From the NCBI GenBank assembly GCA_029339195.1, contig JAPTJF010000084.1:62001-126000 (forward strand): a stretch of DNA of 64,000 nt. Direction: 5' to 3'. Made by a program: the position numbers and the translations under genes. Below the pieces are notes generated by a model, which was not told where the DNA came from, ran no database searches, and saw nothing but the letters and a program-made list of their open reading frames with translations. The stretch's first letter is position 1, and each line of letters opens with the position of its first letter. The DNA is from Micractinium sp. NFX-FRZ. Lineage: Eukaryota > Chlorophyta > Trebouxiophyceae > Chlorellales > Chlorellaceae. Shown piece by piece: positions 38,301 through 51,723 of this stretch.

Positions 38301-38387
38301 TAGCAACAGCGCCGCAGCACGGTGGTCCTCCTCCTCTGCCGCTCCTGCCGCCTGCTGTGCTGCTGCTGTGCCGCTGGATCCACTCAT
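35321..38387 (-). CDS. bZIP transcription factor with Gln-rich tracts, 609 aa
   Basis: Predicted nuclear DNA-binding regulator. Five exons stay in frame from ATG to TGA: 37902-38387, 37542-37634, 36807-37365, 35967-36502, 35321-35476. An Ala-rich and acidic N-terminus with a poly-Gln tract (about residues 122-140) leads into the basic region RRNARQQEQNKQAQQRYRAKRK, where the N-x7-R rule is met (N of NKQ to R of RYR). A leucine-zipper coiled coil follows, spanning the exon 2/3 junction and ending LRAEAAKLRAMLQ. Exon 3 is low-complexity with two more Gln runs. The C-terminal 240 residues look helical (for example LAQWRMVATRVGLAPEQHL), which I associate with a tail seen in other chlorophyte bZIPs, from memory and without a named family. 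Target genes are unknown. Confidence 0.88.
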
Positions 38388-39409
38388 GGGCAGCGAGGGG
38401 CTCGGCAAAGCGAGGGCAGGCCGCCTTGGGCTATGCGGCTTACGCGCTGGCCGCTTGCAGGCCTCCGCCGGCTGCCTCCTGGGCCGGCTGGCCCCTCCCT
38501 TTGTGTTTTACACGCTGCAATGACCTGCAAGCAGCGAGGGGAATGCTTACGCCGTCTTCACTGTGGAACGGCGACAGGGTGGTCCCTCTGCCTCCCCGCA
38601 GGTTCCAACCTCTCCTACTCCTGCACTCCTCACCTGGCTTTGCCCGTACACCGCTGAGTTGAGCCTCACACGCGAGGCGCTGCCACGCCGGGAGGCTGCT
38701 CCATTCTGTGGACAAGCAGGTCTCCTTGTTGCCGCAAAGGTTTGGCAGTGGCAAGGAAGGACGGACGATAGCACCACGTGAAGAGGCCAGCTTACTAGAT
38801 GGGTGTCATCGGGGGCGTGAGTGGAGATGCTAAATGGGTGTTTACTCGAGCTTACACCTGGTCATTCTGGACCGAACACACATGGTAGGGCCAGATCGAG
38901 GCCGGCGCGGTTCTTCGCGGTGTGCCGCATGGAGGTCTGAGCTAGGACCCCCTACAGCACCCGCCGCCGCTGGGTGGAGCCTGCCGCCACCCACGGCACC
39001 GCCGTTTGCCCGTGCTGGCTTCAAGAGCAGAGCAAATTGACAGAGGCCCGCGGTGCGATGAGGGCTGGGATGTCCGTAAGAGCAATGCGGTGCAAACAAG
39101 AAACTCTGAAAGTGACCGATACTCTGAAGGGGAGGAGGCAGGCAAGGAGGAGTGGGGGAGCAGGTAGGAGGGCCCTGGGCGCAAACACAGGGGGAACAAT
39201 GTGGGGGCAGCACGCCAATTACCGGGGCGTAATGTGTTTGTGGGCTGCCAGAACGCAACAGGGAGACTGAAACGCACACACTGGGGGCGGCAGTGCCGGA
39301 CCAGAAGCAGATGCTGCAGACAGCCGGGTGGGCAGCCAGTGTGGTACGGCGCGCGCGCCTGGGCTGACCACGGCTGCCTAGCTGGCTGGGCTGGCGTGGG
39401 CTGGGGGGT
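38388..39409. other. bZIP 5' flank and LTD 3' flank
   Basis: No gene supported. It contains the likely LTD 3' untranslated region, with TGTAA on the minus strand at 38856-38852, and the bZIP promoter region. Confidence 0.55.
38852..38856 (-). promoter_or_regulatory. putative polyadenylation signal of LTD
   Basis: Minus-strand TGTAA about 555 bases after the LTD stop. Assigned by motif and position only. Confidence 0.4.
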
Positions 39410-41321
39410 TCATGCTGCCACCTTGAAGCCGCGTGCCAGCAGGATCTCCTTCACCTCCTCCTTGGCTGCAAGATCCAGGCAGGTCTTGCCGTCCAGATTC
39501 TGCACGGCAGGTGCGCCACACGTGAAGAGGGTTGCTGGGTGCGGCGGTATGTTGAGCCAACAGACTGGTCGTTTGGTGGCGGTTTCAAGTGCAAGCCCAG
39601 GCGGATTGCATCTGCCCGGTTGGCATGCCGTGGATAAACTTGTCCCCGGGGCAGCCGGGATAAGCCACGGCGCAGATGGACCATGCAGCGCCTGCCACCC
39701 AGCTGCACCCTGCGCAACTTTCCACCTGCCACCCGCAGCTGCACCCGCACATAGCTGCACCCTGCACTACCCCTGCACCTCCCGCCCAGTTGCCCAGCAC
39801 AGCCCTGCGCCTGCCGCCCAGCTGCGCCCCGCACACAAGCCTGCCACGCTGCTGCGGCCCACCAGGCCGCGGTGACAACACGCTAGGCCCTGGCTGAGGG
39901 GCGCCACCCACGCTCCATTGCACCCACCACCCACCCACACACGCAGGCGTGCACACACCAGCTGGGGCATGGAGGCCACATGGACCCATGCCCCTTGCAA
40001 CACGCGCACGCTATCCTCCTGCTGTGCATGCTGTGCCAGTGGTGGGTCACCACGGGGTGCGCCCACTCACCTTGACAGTCATGTCAGCACCCGAGTCCAG
40101 CAGCTCCTCCACCTTGCCGTCGTCGCCCTCCTGGCAGGCCATGAGCAGCAGCAGGTCCACGGGGGCTGTGCCGCCTGCAGCCGGAGCAGCAGGCATGGTA
40201 AGGGAGGAATGAGGGGTCAGGCAGGCGGGCGGGGACAGCAGGACCGACCCAACAGGTGAAGAGGAAGATGGGCCGCCCAGCAGAGGGCCAGAGAAGAGCC
40301 GCCGCAGGCACATGGGCAGGGCAGGCTGGGGGCCGCACAGCTGTCTGTATTTCAATCACTGCTGCTGGTAGCATCGCGCCAAGGCAGCAGGACTCACTTG
40401 CGAGCATGGCCTCGCAGCGGTCGTAGGTCCCCTGCACACAGGGGTCAATGAGTGAAACAGGCAGGCAGGTTGGGAGGCAGAGAGAGCAGGCGCCGGGCCG
40501 GCACTCAAGCAGCACCCAGCCCCGGCCACGAGCATCCAGCCGCACCACCAGCCCACTAGATCACCATGGGACCGGCAAGCCCTGCCGAATGCAGCGTGTC
40601 CCTTGTCCCTTGTCAACACTCCAGCACCCAGCACCCACCAGCACCCACCAGCACACGTCACCCAGCACCCACCAGCACACGTCGCCCAGCTGCCACCCAA
40701 ATTACCTCTGATGCCAGCATGCCCATGTACATAAAGTAATCCTGCACGTCGCTGGCCTGGTAGTCCTCACGGCGCACGCCCTGGAAGTACTCTGCATGTG
40801 GGAAGGGGGAGGGGTGCGGCGGTGAGTGGGCATGGCCCAGCGGAGGTCGGCGGTGGAGGGGATGGCACCGGCGGTGAGGCGGCGACACACATCTCGTGGA
40901 GGGTTGCGCGGCAGAGGTGTCTGGCGGTGGCGCGACATGCTGCACAGCGCAAATGCGTGGTGTATCGTAAAGGCCTGCTGCAGCAGCCCCAGGAGCGGTA
41001 CGGCGCCACCCGCTGTGGTAGGTTGGGTTTGCACGCGGACGGAGGGTGCACTGCAGCTGTGAGCCCAGCACACTGAGCGGGGTGGCCCAATAATCATGGC
41101 GTATTGACATTCAGACGACAGCACGCACGTTGGTCCGTGTTCACGCCCAGATCGCGGCCAGACTTGTCCTTGGCCTTCTCTGCGCCGCCGCCGAACTTGA
41201 AGAAGGCGCGGCAGCGGGCACCGTTGGCGGCGGCGCGCCGCAGCTGCTGGCCGCCCAGGGCGCGCCGCGCGCAGCTCTGCTGCACCGCCATACCCCTGTT
41301 GGTAACTGCCACAGCCTGCAT
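39410..41321 (-). CDS. LTD: LTD, LHCP translocation defect protein (ankyrin-type, plastid)
   Basis: Stromal factor that in Arabidopsis binds light-harvesting chlorophyll proteins as they leave the import channel and hands them to the chloroplast SRP pathway. Five exons give 168 residues in frame from ATG to TGA: 41129-41321, 40706-40791, 40398-40431, 40071-40174, 39410-39499. Residues 1 to about 45 form an Arg/Ala-rich transit peptide (MQAVAVTNRGMAVQQ then RRALGGQQLRRAA). The conserved region QDYFMYMGMLASEGTYDRCE is followed by the ankyrin-like part VDLLLLMACQEGDDGKVEEL, LDSGADMTVK and LDGKTCLDLAAKEEVKEILL. Length and order match plant LTD (about 175 aa). Another ankyrin protein is possible, but the YFMYMGML block argues for LTD. 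Confidence 0.9.
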
Positions 41322-43169
41322 TGCTGCTGCCGTGCCGCTGCTGCTGCTGCCGCGAATGGGGAGTGGGTTTGGGTGCGCGGGATGCGGCTCAGGAACACGG
41401 AATAGGTAGTCCAAATGCAGTGGTAACGTGTGCAGGGAGGAAGGCTGCCGGCGAAGAGGATGGATGTGGATGTGGCGGCCACCGTGGCACGTTGGGAAGC
41501 AAACGAGCAAACCGCATGTTCAACAGGCTTTCCTGGGCAACATCGTGCCAAATAAATTGTATACACTGCCCCGCCACCAGCTAGTGCCGGCTTCCACCAT
41601 CACGCACCACACCAGCCAGCTAAAGGCGAACACAGGCACCAAAACTGCTGTTTTCGCAACTCTTCCAAGAGACATCGGCAAGCTAGCACACCCTTATTGG
41701 TTACGCAACACACGGCTGTGCTGCTGACTCTTGCCGCCGCCGCATGGTGCCTCTTGCCTGCCCTGCCCCGCCCTTTCCACACACCTACACCTGTGCAGTC
41801 GAGCCTTACACAGCATCACAAAGGTTTTATGGGGCAACGAAGCAGCACAGCAGTTGTGGGAAAATTCGTCTGCTTGCTGCATCAGGAGCACCCTTGCTCC
41901 CAGCACAGGCTGGCACCTCGGCTTTGTGCTGTGCGGTGCCCACGAACACCCTCCCACCAAAAGAGGCACCAAACCGCCCAAGCGCGTGTACTTTATCTGT
42001 CATCGATAAGATGTGATGAATGAGTGGGGTGGCGAACCAAAATTTCCATGGTGGTGGGGGGGCCCCCACACACACACCCGCTGTCAAAACGGTATAGTGC
42101 ATGCTGCAACTAATCAAACCAGCCCTGCGAAGTGCTAGTGAGCCCTCTGGCATGTGTGCGCTCTCATATCTGCACACGCCATTAACCACTGCTACCACTA
42201 GGAGCAGTGCGTGGCGGCAGCGGTGCCATCAACAGGGTTGCTCGCTCCCAGCATCCAACTGGGATCCAACCATGCGGGAGCAGAGCACGCAGTGTCAAAG
42301 CGGCAGGGGCAGGGCAAGGAGCTCATGCTGCTAAAATTTTCCCACAAGTCCAGCCAGCCTTGCCAGGCTCGGGGGGGGGGGGGAGGCCGGTGGTCATGCC
42401 CCTGATTGCCCAGCGCGCCCGCTTCTCGCATGCCGCATTGGCAGACAGCGGGCTTGCCGGTGTACCTGAGAGCTACAACGCAATCGTGCATCCCAGCCAA
42501 GTCACTTGACGGGGGAAGCGCTGAAGGGGAGTGCATGTGCCGAGGGAGGCTGCGGCGCTGCACACTGCGCACGTCGCACACAGCATCTTGTTGTGCCAGG
42601 CACGCCCCGCCTGCCCGCAATTCCTGCTGCCAACATGAGCTGAGAAGATGGCATGGCAGTGATCATGCATATTGCCCAGCCAGGAGAGCGCTGCAGACTG
42701 TGCAAGCATAGCATGGCAGGGCATGCACGGTGGGCACGTGGTGGGGATCCGACACCCTGCCTGGGATGCTGGCCCATGATGCTGGCCCGCACCTGCGGCC
42801 AAAGCACCGGGCGTCAGGGCGGCGGGGCGCGGACATTGCGCAGCTGTCATGTGCTGCCCGCACAGATTCTGCACAGCACCAGCTGCCTGCCCGCTGCACA
42901 GCTACCCAGGCAGCGTCCGCGGCACAGCACCCAGTGCCCCCGCCCACCGGTACCACGAGCGAGAGGCTGGACAGCCACTGCCAGGCAGCACTGGCAGGCC
43001 ATTGAAGCTGCTGAAGCGCAGAATGATCTGCCCCCTGCTTGTGGGTTGCAGGATGCTGGGCTGTAGGAAGGCGCCACAAGAGCCCTTCCGTGTGCCTCCT
43101 GCCGCTCCTCCCGGAGGAGCCCCCTGCCGCTGGTGCTGGCCTGCTGCCGCCACATGCAAGGCTTGGAGG
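41322..43169. other. LTD 5' flank, no gene recognised
   Basis: About 1.85 kb without a supportable coding region on either strand. It contains a short CA repeat (about 42066-42080), a run of 13 G at 42371-42383 and an A/T-richer stretch around 41520-42110. Several open frames here have no splice pattern or family resemblance. Confidence 0.5.
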
Positions 43170-43178
43170 CGGCTGGTA
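43170..43178 (+). repeat. target-site duplication, left copy
   Basis: CGGCTGGTA immediately outside the left terminal inverted repeat, identical to 44409-44417. A 9-bp duplication is typical of Mutator-superfamily insertion. Confidence 0.85.
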
Positions 43179-43261
43179 GGTGGCCCTCACATTCCCCCGA
43201 GGTCTCTGACCGGGTGCCCCGCCCCGCATCGCCTCTTGTCGGCGCAAGCCCGTGTCTTTCA
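43179..43261 (+). repeat. left terminal inverted repeat of the MULE-type element
   Basis: 83 bp, matching the reverse complement of 44326-44408 except at three positions. The match stops abruptly at 43262. Confidence 0.88.
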
Positions 43262-43311
43262 TACATCATCTGTACCCCAATAGAAGGTTCTGCAAGCAGT
43301 TTCAGGCGGCG

Positions 43312-44310
43312 ATGGTGCTCTCCTTCAAAACCCATGTTTTGCCGGGCGGCGTCAACGCGCTTGTCGCGCGCTTCCCCGCCCAGCAGGGTTCTAGCCTTGC
43401 ATGTGTCCCTATTGCAATGCACCTGGGCCGTGCCTGGGGTCGCTTGCGGGTGCTCGACAACTCAATTGTCACGGTGGCTCTCAACGCCGGCCTTACAACC
43501 TACAACTGCATCACCAAGACGGCAGATGTAATCCTGGACCCTGATGTGGTGTCCCGGCGCGTGCGTGGGGTACGGCACCTTGGACCGTCACGGCAGGCGG
43601 TGCTGGCGCCGCTGCCTGGCGCCGTCGGACCAGCCCCGCACGCTGGTCCCATTACTGCAGCCCCAGCTGATGTGGTGCGAGCTGCCACCACAGAGCTGGG
43701 CGTTCGGGACGGTTTCCTTGCCCTCACCAACAACCGGCACTCTGTGGCGGTGCTGCCTGAGCGGGCCACTGACGGCGAGTGCTTCGCCCTCACGCTGGTC
43801 AACTTCATTGGGCACATGCTGTACCCTGCTGACGAAGAGCACGGCGGCGAGCCTGGGTTCGCAATCCGCATTGTGGCAACTGCTGGCCGCGACCTGTGGG
43901 CACAGGCGGCGGCAGTGCTGGATTCCATTTTCGTCCAACGGTACGCGGGCATTTCTGACTGGCCCTCAGACGACCCCTTCAAGGCCCTAGACCAGCTGGT
44001 GATGCAGGTTGACACCTTCCTTGTGCTGCCAGGTGTGCTGGGTGATGGGAGTCACGCACAGGGCGCCACCTGGATGTTGAGCGCCTTGCCTGCCAGCCAC
44101 ATGTGCCGTATGCAGGCAGCAGCCTCACTCGGGGGGTGCGCCCTCTGTGCCCTTCCTGCCCTCCTGCCTTCCTGCCTGCCTGCCAACCAAGCTGGTCAAT
44201 TGAACCGCGGTTTTCCATTGCTGGTGCTGTTTGCTGCAGACACACCTGTCTCCACCTCTCCACGGCCCCCGCTACAGCCCGCTTTGCTTGGCATAAAAGC
44301 CCCCAAATGA
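43312..44310 (+). CDS. unrecognised protein encoded inside the MULE-type element
   Basis: I do not recognise this protein. The frame is open from 43252 to a TGA at 44308-44310. The first ATG is at 43312, giving about 332 residues if unspliced. It starts MVLSFKTHVLPGGVNALVAR and has a globular mix of hydrophobic and acidic residues, for example GECFALTLVNFIGHMLYPAD and DDPFKALDQLVMQVDTFLVL. No signal peptide, no clear membrane spans and no DDE transposase or zinc-finger pattern were seen. The last 70 codons become Leu/Pro/Cys-rich and may be an intron (possible donor near 44032, acceptor CTGCAG near 44240). It could be a captured host gene fragment, an accessory transposon protein or an unrelated passenger. 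Confidence 0.5.
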   Translation: MVLSFKTHVLPGGVNALVARFPAQQGSSLACVPIAMHLGRAWGRLRVLDNSIVTVALNAGLTTYNCITKTADVILDPDVVSRRVRGVRHLGPSRQAVLAPLPGAVGPAPHAGPITAAPADVVRAATTELGVRDGFLALTNNRHSVAVLPERATDGECFALTLVNFIGHMLYPADEEHGGEPGFAIRIVATAGRDLWAQAAAVLDSIFVQRYAGISDWPSDDPFKALDQLVMQVDTFLVLPGVLGDGSHAQGATWMLSALPASHMCRMQAAASLGGCALCALPALLPSCLPANQAGQLNRGFPLLVLFAADTPVSTSPRPPLQPALLGIKAPK

Positions 44311-44325
44311 CGCTATAAAGGTGTC

Positions 44326-44408
44326 TGAAAGACACGGGCTTGCGCCGACAAGAGGAGATGCAGGGCGGAGCACCCGGTCAGAGACCTCGGGGGAATGTGA
44401 GGGCCACC
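44326..44408 (-). repeat. right terminal inverted repeat of the MULE-type element
   Basis: Reverse complement of the left repeat with three mismatches. It ends at GGGCCACC just before the target duplication. Confidence 0.88.
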
Positions 44409-44417
44409 CGGCTGGTA
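44409..44417 (+). repeat. target-site duplication, right copy
   Basis: CGGCTGGTA, identical to 43170-43178. The element lies about 250 bases upstream of the coproporphyrinogen oxidase start codon. Confidence 0.85.
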
Positions 44418-44662
44418 GCAGGGCGCGGCCCCATATCAGGGTCCCCAGCACGCAGCCAATCTCTGGAGGCGCACACATCCCCCCGGGTGACATGCTCTTA
44501 TCGCTCAGGTGCGCTGCAGGCTACGTGACAGCCGCCACGTCAGCCGCACTCCTCATCCTCAACAGGACAAGAACCCAAGCTGCAGCCTGAGGTCCCATCT
44601 TTCACACCGAACCCTCGCCTGTTCGGCTCGCACATTGCCCCTCAGCACACCTTTGTTGCAGC

Positions 44663-47916
<3,254 letters not shown>

Positions 47917-48391
47917 GCGGCCACACGGCGGGCATTTTTTAGGCAGCCGAAGCCGGTGAGGCGCCGCGCCGGAGCCTCCGACGAGGGGGTGTCTTATTTT
48001 TTCGGGCCGCGTCAATGATAGCCGATGCACGAGACACATGAGAATGCCGTCGCTCTTCAACGCACGCCCCGACCCCTCCCCCACACCCACACCCACGCCA
48101 TCGCCCTTCCCCGCTACCCCACCCCGCACAGCTGCTTTGCTTTCCCTCCCCAGCTCATTCTCTCTCGCTGCTGTACTCCACACATTTGGTGCTAAACATT
48201 TTGTGCAAACACTTTTCCACCACACGCCTTTGCCGCACGGGCCATTAGCCTGTACATCCCCTCACCCAAACGCTTGGTTTCGTTTCATCCAAAGGAACAT
48301 TTCCACACACACGCTTCTCACTCCCACACAACTATATCACATATAATGTTGTTGGGGCACCCCACCTCGTCCCATGCATGACGCACTGCAA

Positions 48392-48396
48392 TGTAA
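48392..48396 (+). promoter_or_regulatory. putative polyadenylation signal of CPOX
   Basis: TGTAA about 480 bases after the stop codon. Assigned by motif and position only. Confidence 0.45.
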
Positions 48397-48678
48397 ACTG
48401 ACCGCAGACACGCGTGAAGCCTATCCAGGGGGGAGGGCGGTTTGCTTGGGTCCGGCCTGTGTTGGCGCGCTGCTGTTGGTACATTTTGCACACACCGCTG
48501 CGTGGGGAGAGGTGGGGCTGTGCAGTTGGGGGGGGGGGGGGGGGCAAAGGGTGCGGCAGCATGGCTGTAGCTGGAAGGGGGAGGGCGCGGGGCTTCATTG
48601 CATGTGCAGGGGGGAAGAGGCTGGCGAGCCTTCCCTGCTGAGCACCCCGCGTTTTGTCATGTCACGCTGCACCTGCAG

Positions 48679-48730
48679 CTGATGGTGGTCTGCAAGGGCG
48701 AGCGTGTGATGTGGGTGTCCATGAAGAAGT
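48679..48730 (+). pseudogene. isolated exon-like fragment
   Basis: A CCTGCAG acceptor is followed by an open stretch reading LMVVCKGERVMWVSMKK and then a GTGAGT donor. No neighbouring exons in frame were found. It loosely recalls the C-terminal strand of glutathione-reductase-type enzymes, but the resemblance is too weak to name it. Likely an exon relic or chance. Confidence 0.25.
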
Positions 48731-49514
48731 GAGTGGGCGTCACCAATGTTCTGGACATCTCCCTGTTGGTGCAACACGCTGCGCCCGAGCGGGGGCGGCG
48801 CGCCTGAAGAATGAAGGTGGCATCTGGCCGGCTCTTGCGCGGCCCAGCCGAAGTCCCCCAGCGGCACGACCTGACGTCCTGATCAGCCTGGGGCTCAAAT
48901 AACGCGCAGATTCCCCAGCAGGCCGCCAAGCAGGAGCCGGCCTCCGCTGGTCGCCCTCGCCTGCCACCGCTGCTAGCGCCAAGCCCCGCGCACCAACCCA
49001 CAAATGGAGAGCTGGCTGTGCCCCACCCGACCTGCAGCAGGGCTGCGTCCTTCCACCTGCACCTCACATCCCCGCAGTTGCACCCGCGCCCCCAGGATAC
49101 GCCCGGCCACACACGGTCAGCTGGGCACCCAGCCCATGTCGCGCGCGCTCCCCCTGAGCTGCCGAGCAGGCAGCTGGCGGCATCCGATGCGGGGCAGGGC
49201 AGCCAGCTGGGCCCCCCAGACGTGTTGGGGATGGCCAGGTGTGGCTGCCATCTCGCCTGCACTGCAGCAGCCTGCCAGCTGGCTGCACGGGTGACGACCG
49301 CATGCGGGCAGATCCTGCCATCTGGCCAGTCGGTTGGCAGTTGCATCTGGGGCACATAAGCCCCTCCGGTCTCCAGTCCGCTCATTCCTCACTTACCTCC
49401 TCTCCTCATCTCAGCAGCACCTGCTCACCCCGCACCTGACCTGCCGCCCTCGCCAACCACCACCCCAACCCCGTCCCCCCACCGCTCCCCCACTCGGCGC
49501 TGGTCTACGCTGCC

Positions 49515-50548
49515 ATGGCTGTGACGCGCGCCGCCCCGCTGCTGCTGGCGCTGCTGGCCATCAGCGCCCTGTGGGCGCCCGCCCTGGCTGGGCGGCCCGC
49601 CCGCCAGCTGAGGGGTGCCCACGCCCGCGCCCTCAAGCACGACTCCCGCTCCGTCACCTTCTTTGTGAGCGGGCCGGTGCTGGGCTGGGCTGGGCTGGGC
49701 TGGGCTGGGCTAGGGGGCCGTGAGGCATGGCTGCTGAGCTGTGCTGCAGCCATGCTGTGCTGCCTGCTCTGCTGTGCTTTGCTGCGCAGTGCAGTGCTGC
49801 GCAGTGCTGTGCTGTGCTGCAGCATGCCATGTCATGGCTGCTGCCCTTCTCCTCCTGCCTGCACCTTAACCCTCCCACCCATCCTCACCCAATACCCACC
49901 CTGACCCCCCCAACCCTCACCACCCGCCTGCCCTGCTACGCAGTGGACCACCGGCGCCGCCACCTCGCTCTCCTACACCGGCGGCTCCACCTCCCACGGC
50001 GTGATTGAGGACCAGCCGGGCAACATCCCCGCCGGCTCCGACGCCCTGCAGAGCGGTTACGCCGCCAGCAACGGCTTCATGACCGGGGTGGAGGGCAGCC
50101 TCAACTTCAACGTCCAGGGAGCCGCCACCGGCTGCACCCTCTCCCTCCACGTTGCTGCCTGCGCTGCCCGCGCTGCCCGCGCTGCCCGCGCTGCCTGCGC
50201 ACCGCTCATGTGCGGTGCGCACATGAGCCGATCCCCCCGCCCGCCCACCAGCCGTCCCCTGTTTGCACCCGCTACCTGCATATGGCACATGGCTTTTGTG
50301 TTGCTGCGGTGCCCAATGCCCCAACTATTGAGGCCTGGCCTCTCGCCTTCCCCTGACACCCGCACCATACCCCTCCGCCCCACCCCACCCCCTCCCCCTC
50401 CTGCCCCCCTCCCGCAGAAAACCCCTGGGACGGCTCCAACTCCTACTCCTGCAACCTGGGCAACTGCGGCAGCCAGCTGGCCTGCACCGTGGACGCCGGC
50501 ATGTACAACAACGCATCACCCGTCATCCACGTCTGGCAGATCAGCTGA
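49515..50548 (+). CDS. small predicted secreted protein
   Basis: Function not recognised. Three exons (49515-49664, 49944-50214, 50418-50548) give about 183 residues in frame. A clear signal peptide lies at residues 1-25 (MAVTRAAPLLLALLAISALW and on, ending APALAG). The mature part is Gly/Ser/Asn-rich and contains VIEDQPGNIPAGSDALQSGY. The last exon is Cys-containing: NSYSCNLGNCGSQLACTVDA, then MYNNASPVIHVWQIS and a TGA stop. The exon 2 end is uncertain: to keep phase it must run through a short Ala/Arg repeat made by CGCTGCCCG units and use the donor at 50215. Probably apoplastic or cell-wall associated. TGTAA at 50920-50924 may be its poly(A) signal. Confidence 0.6.
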
Positions 50549-51723
50549 GAGCCGGGCGTCGAAGAACAACCAATTGATCAACCAACTGCAGAGGTGCACG
50601 GTTGCGGTGTGCTGAGGCTGCGTTTGTCGGCTGACCCCAACCGCCCTGCAAACCACCACGCCTTATGTGCACTGCTCTGAGCGGCGCTATCGGTGCGTGT
50701 CGCCCGCCATGGCCCGTGACTCCCCCTCACCCCCTCTCACCGCTCCCGCCCCACCACCACCCGTCATCAGCCCCGTCCCCCAGCGAACTCCCTGCAACCC
50801 ACCCGCTCACTCGTCCTGTTGAACACACACACTCTGCCTGCTCGAGTTCAGCTGCGCCACCATCACCTCCCCCTCAACACTCACTCATCCCCTCACTGCC
50901 CTTCCAGCGGCGTTCCTGGTGTAAACCCAGCTTTGATGCGCACATCACGACAGGCCCATGCCACAGTGGCAGTGCAGCGGTGTGTCAGCGTGCTGCATGG
51001 TGCATGGTGCTGGCAGTCTGGGGGTTGGGGCGGCCCTCCTGCGGAGGATCGCACGTTCTTGGCAGCATGGCTTGCACACACATGAGAAGCGCGGCATGCA
51101 CCGCATGGCCATGCATCCATGGATGCCGCTTGTGCCAGAGGTCAGAGGTGCCGGCCATGCCGCCGTTGCTGGAACTGCCACGCGCCACGGAGCAGTCCAC
51201 CCGTGCCCATTCATCCCTCCATTCACAAGCCGCGTGCCAGCTTTCTGGCCTGCCCGCCCAGCACCCCCCCTGCATCCTTGCCTTTCCCTGCTTGTGGCAA
51301 ACCCTGTGTGCCCTATGCTGCAGTGCTGCGTGCTTCTTCCGCCTCCCCACCTCTGCCTGCGTAGAGGCGTTGTTGGCGAGCCACTCCATGACTACTCATG
51401 ATAGGAGTGTTACATTTACAGCAATGGATGAGAGGAACCGCGGTTTGTAAGCAGGCAGCATGGCCTGATGCCCCCGGTACTGTGCTGCACAGGCACGCGT
51501 GCAATTTGCAGGTTAGAAGGATGGTGAGCATAAGTACAGAAGGTACATAGTTGAGTTCCAGGTGGTACCTGCCGGTGCACAGTGCGTGGAGGGTAGTTCA
51601 CATTAATGAAAAGGGGCTGTGGCCGGGGCGTGGCGTGCCTCGGGCACTGCCGGCGCCGCTTCAAGGTCAGAGGGAGCGCCCGTGCCGCATCAGAGTGGAG
51701 GGCGCCCGCGCCGGCTGCTTCCT
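50549..51723. other. convergent intergenic region
   Basis: 3' flanks of the secreted-protein gene and of the small basic protein gene. The plus-strand TGTAA at 50920-50924 and two minus-strand TGTAA motifs at 51410-51420 are plausible poly(A) signals for the two genes. No further coding region supported. Confidence 0.55.

Larger units (their letters stand above)
43179..44408. mobile_element. Mutator-like (MULE-type) element, 1230 bp
   Basis: The element is bounded by terminal inverted repeats starting GGTGGCCCTCACATTCC (43179-43261) and its reverse complement (44326-44408), 80 of 83 positions matching by eye. Perfect 9-bp direct repeats CGGCTGGTA flank it. Long repeats of this kind with 9-bp target duplications are the hallmark of the Mutator superfamily. 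Nothing recognisable as a transposase is present, so it is probably non-autonomous. It contains one long open frame (43312-44310). The exact target duplication and high repeat identity suggest a fairly recent insertion. Confidence 0.85.
47917..49514. other. CPOX 3' flank and secreted-protein promoter region
   Basis: No complete gene supported. The plus-strand TGTAA at 48392-48396, about 480 bases after the CPOX stop, is a likely poly(A) signal. A run of 17 G lies at 48528-48544. An isolated exon-like stretch at about 48679-48730 is described separately. Confidence 0.55.

Noticed and set aside
40620..40690. Short CACCCACCAGCA repeats that resemble a small array
   Set aside because: Units are contiguous tandem repeats with no spacers in an LTD intron. 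Not CRISPR and not of evident function.
41856..42352. Inverted match TTGTGGGAAAATT at 41857 and its complement near 42340
   Set aside because: Only 13 bases match well and the flanks diverge quickly. No target duplication found, so a second inverted-repeat element is not supported.
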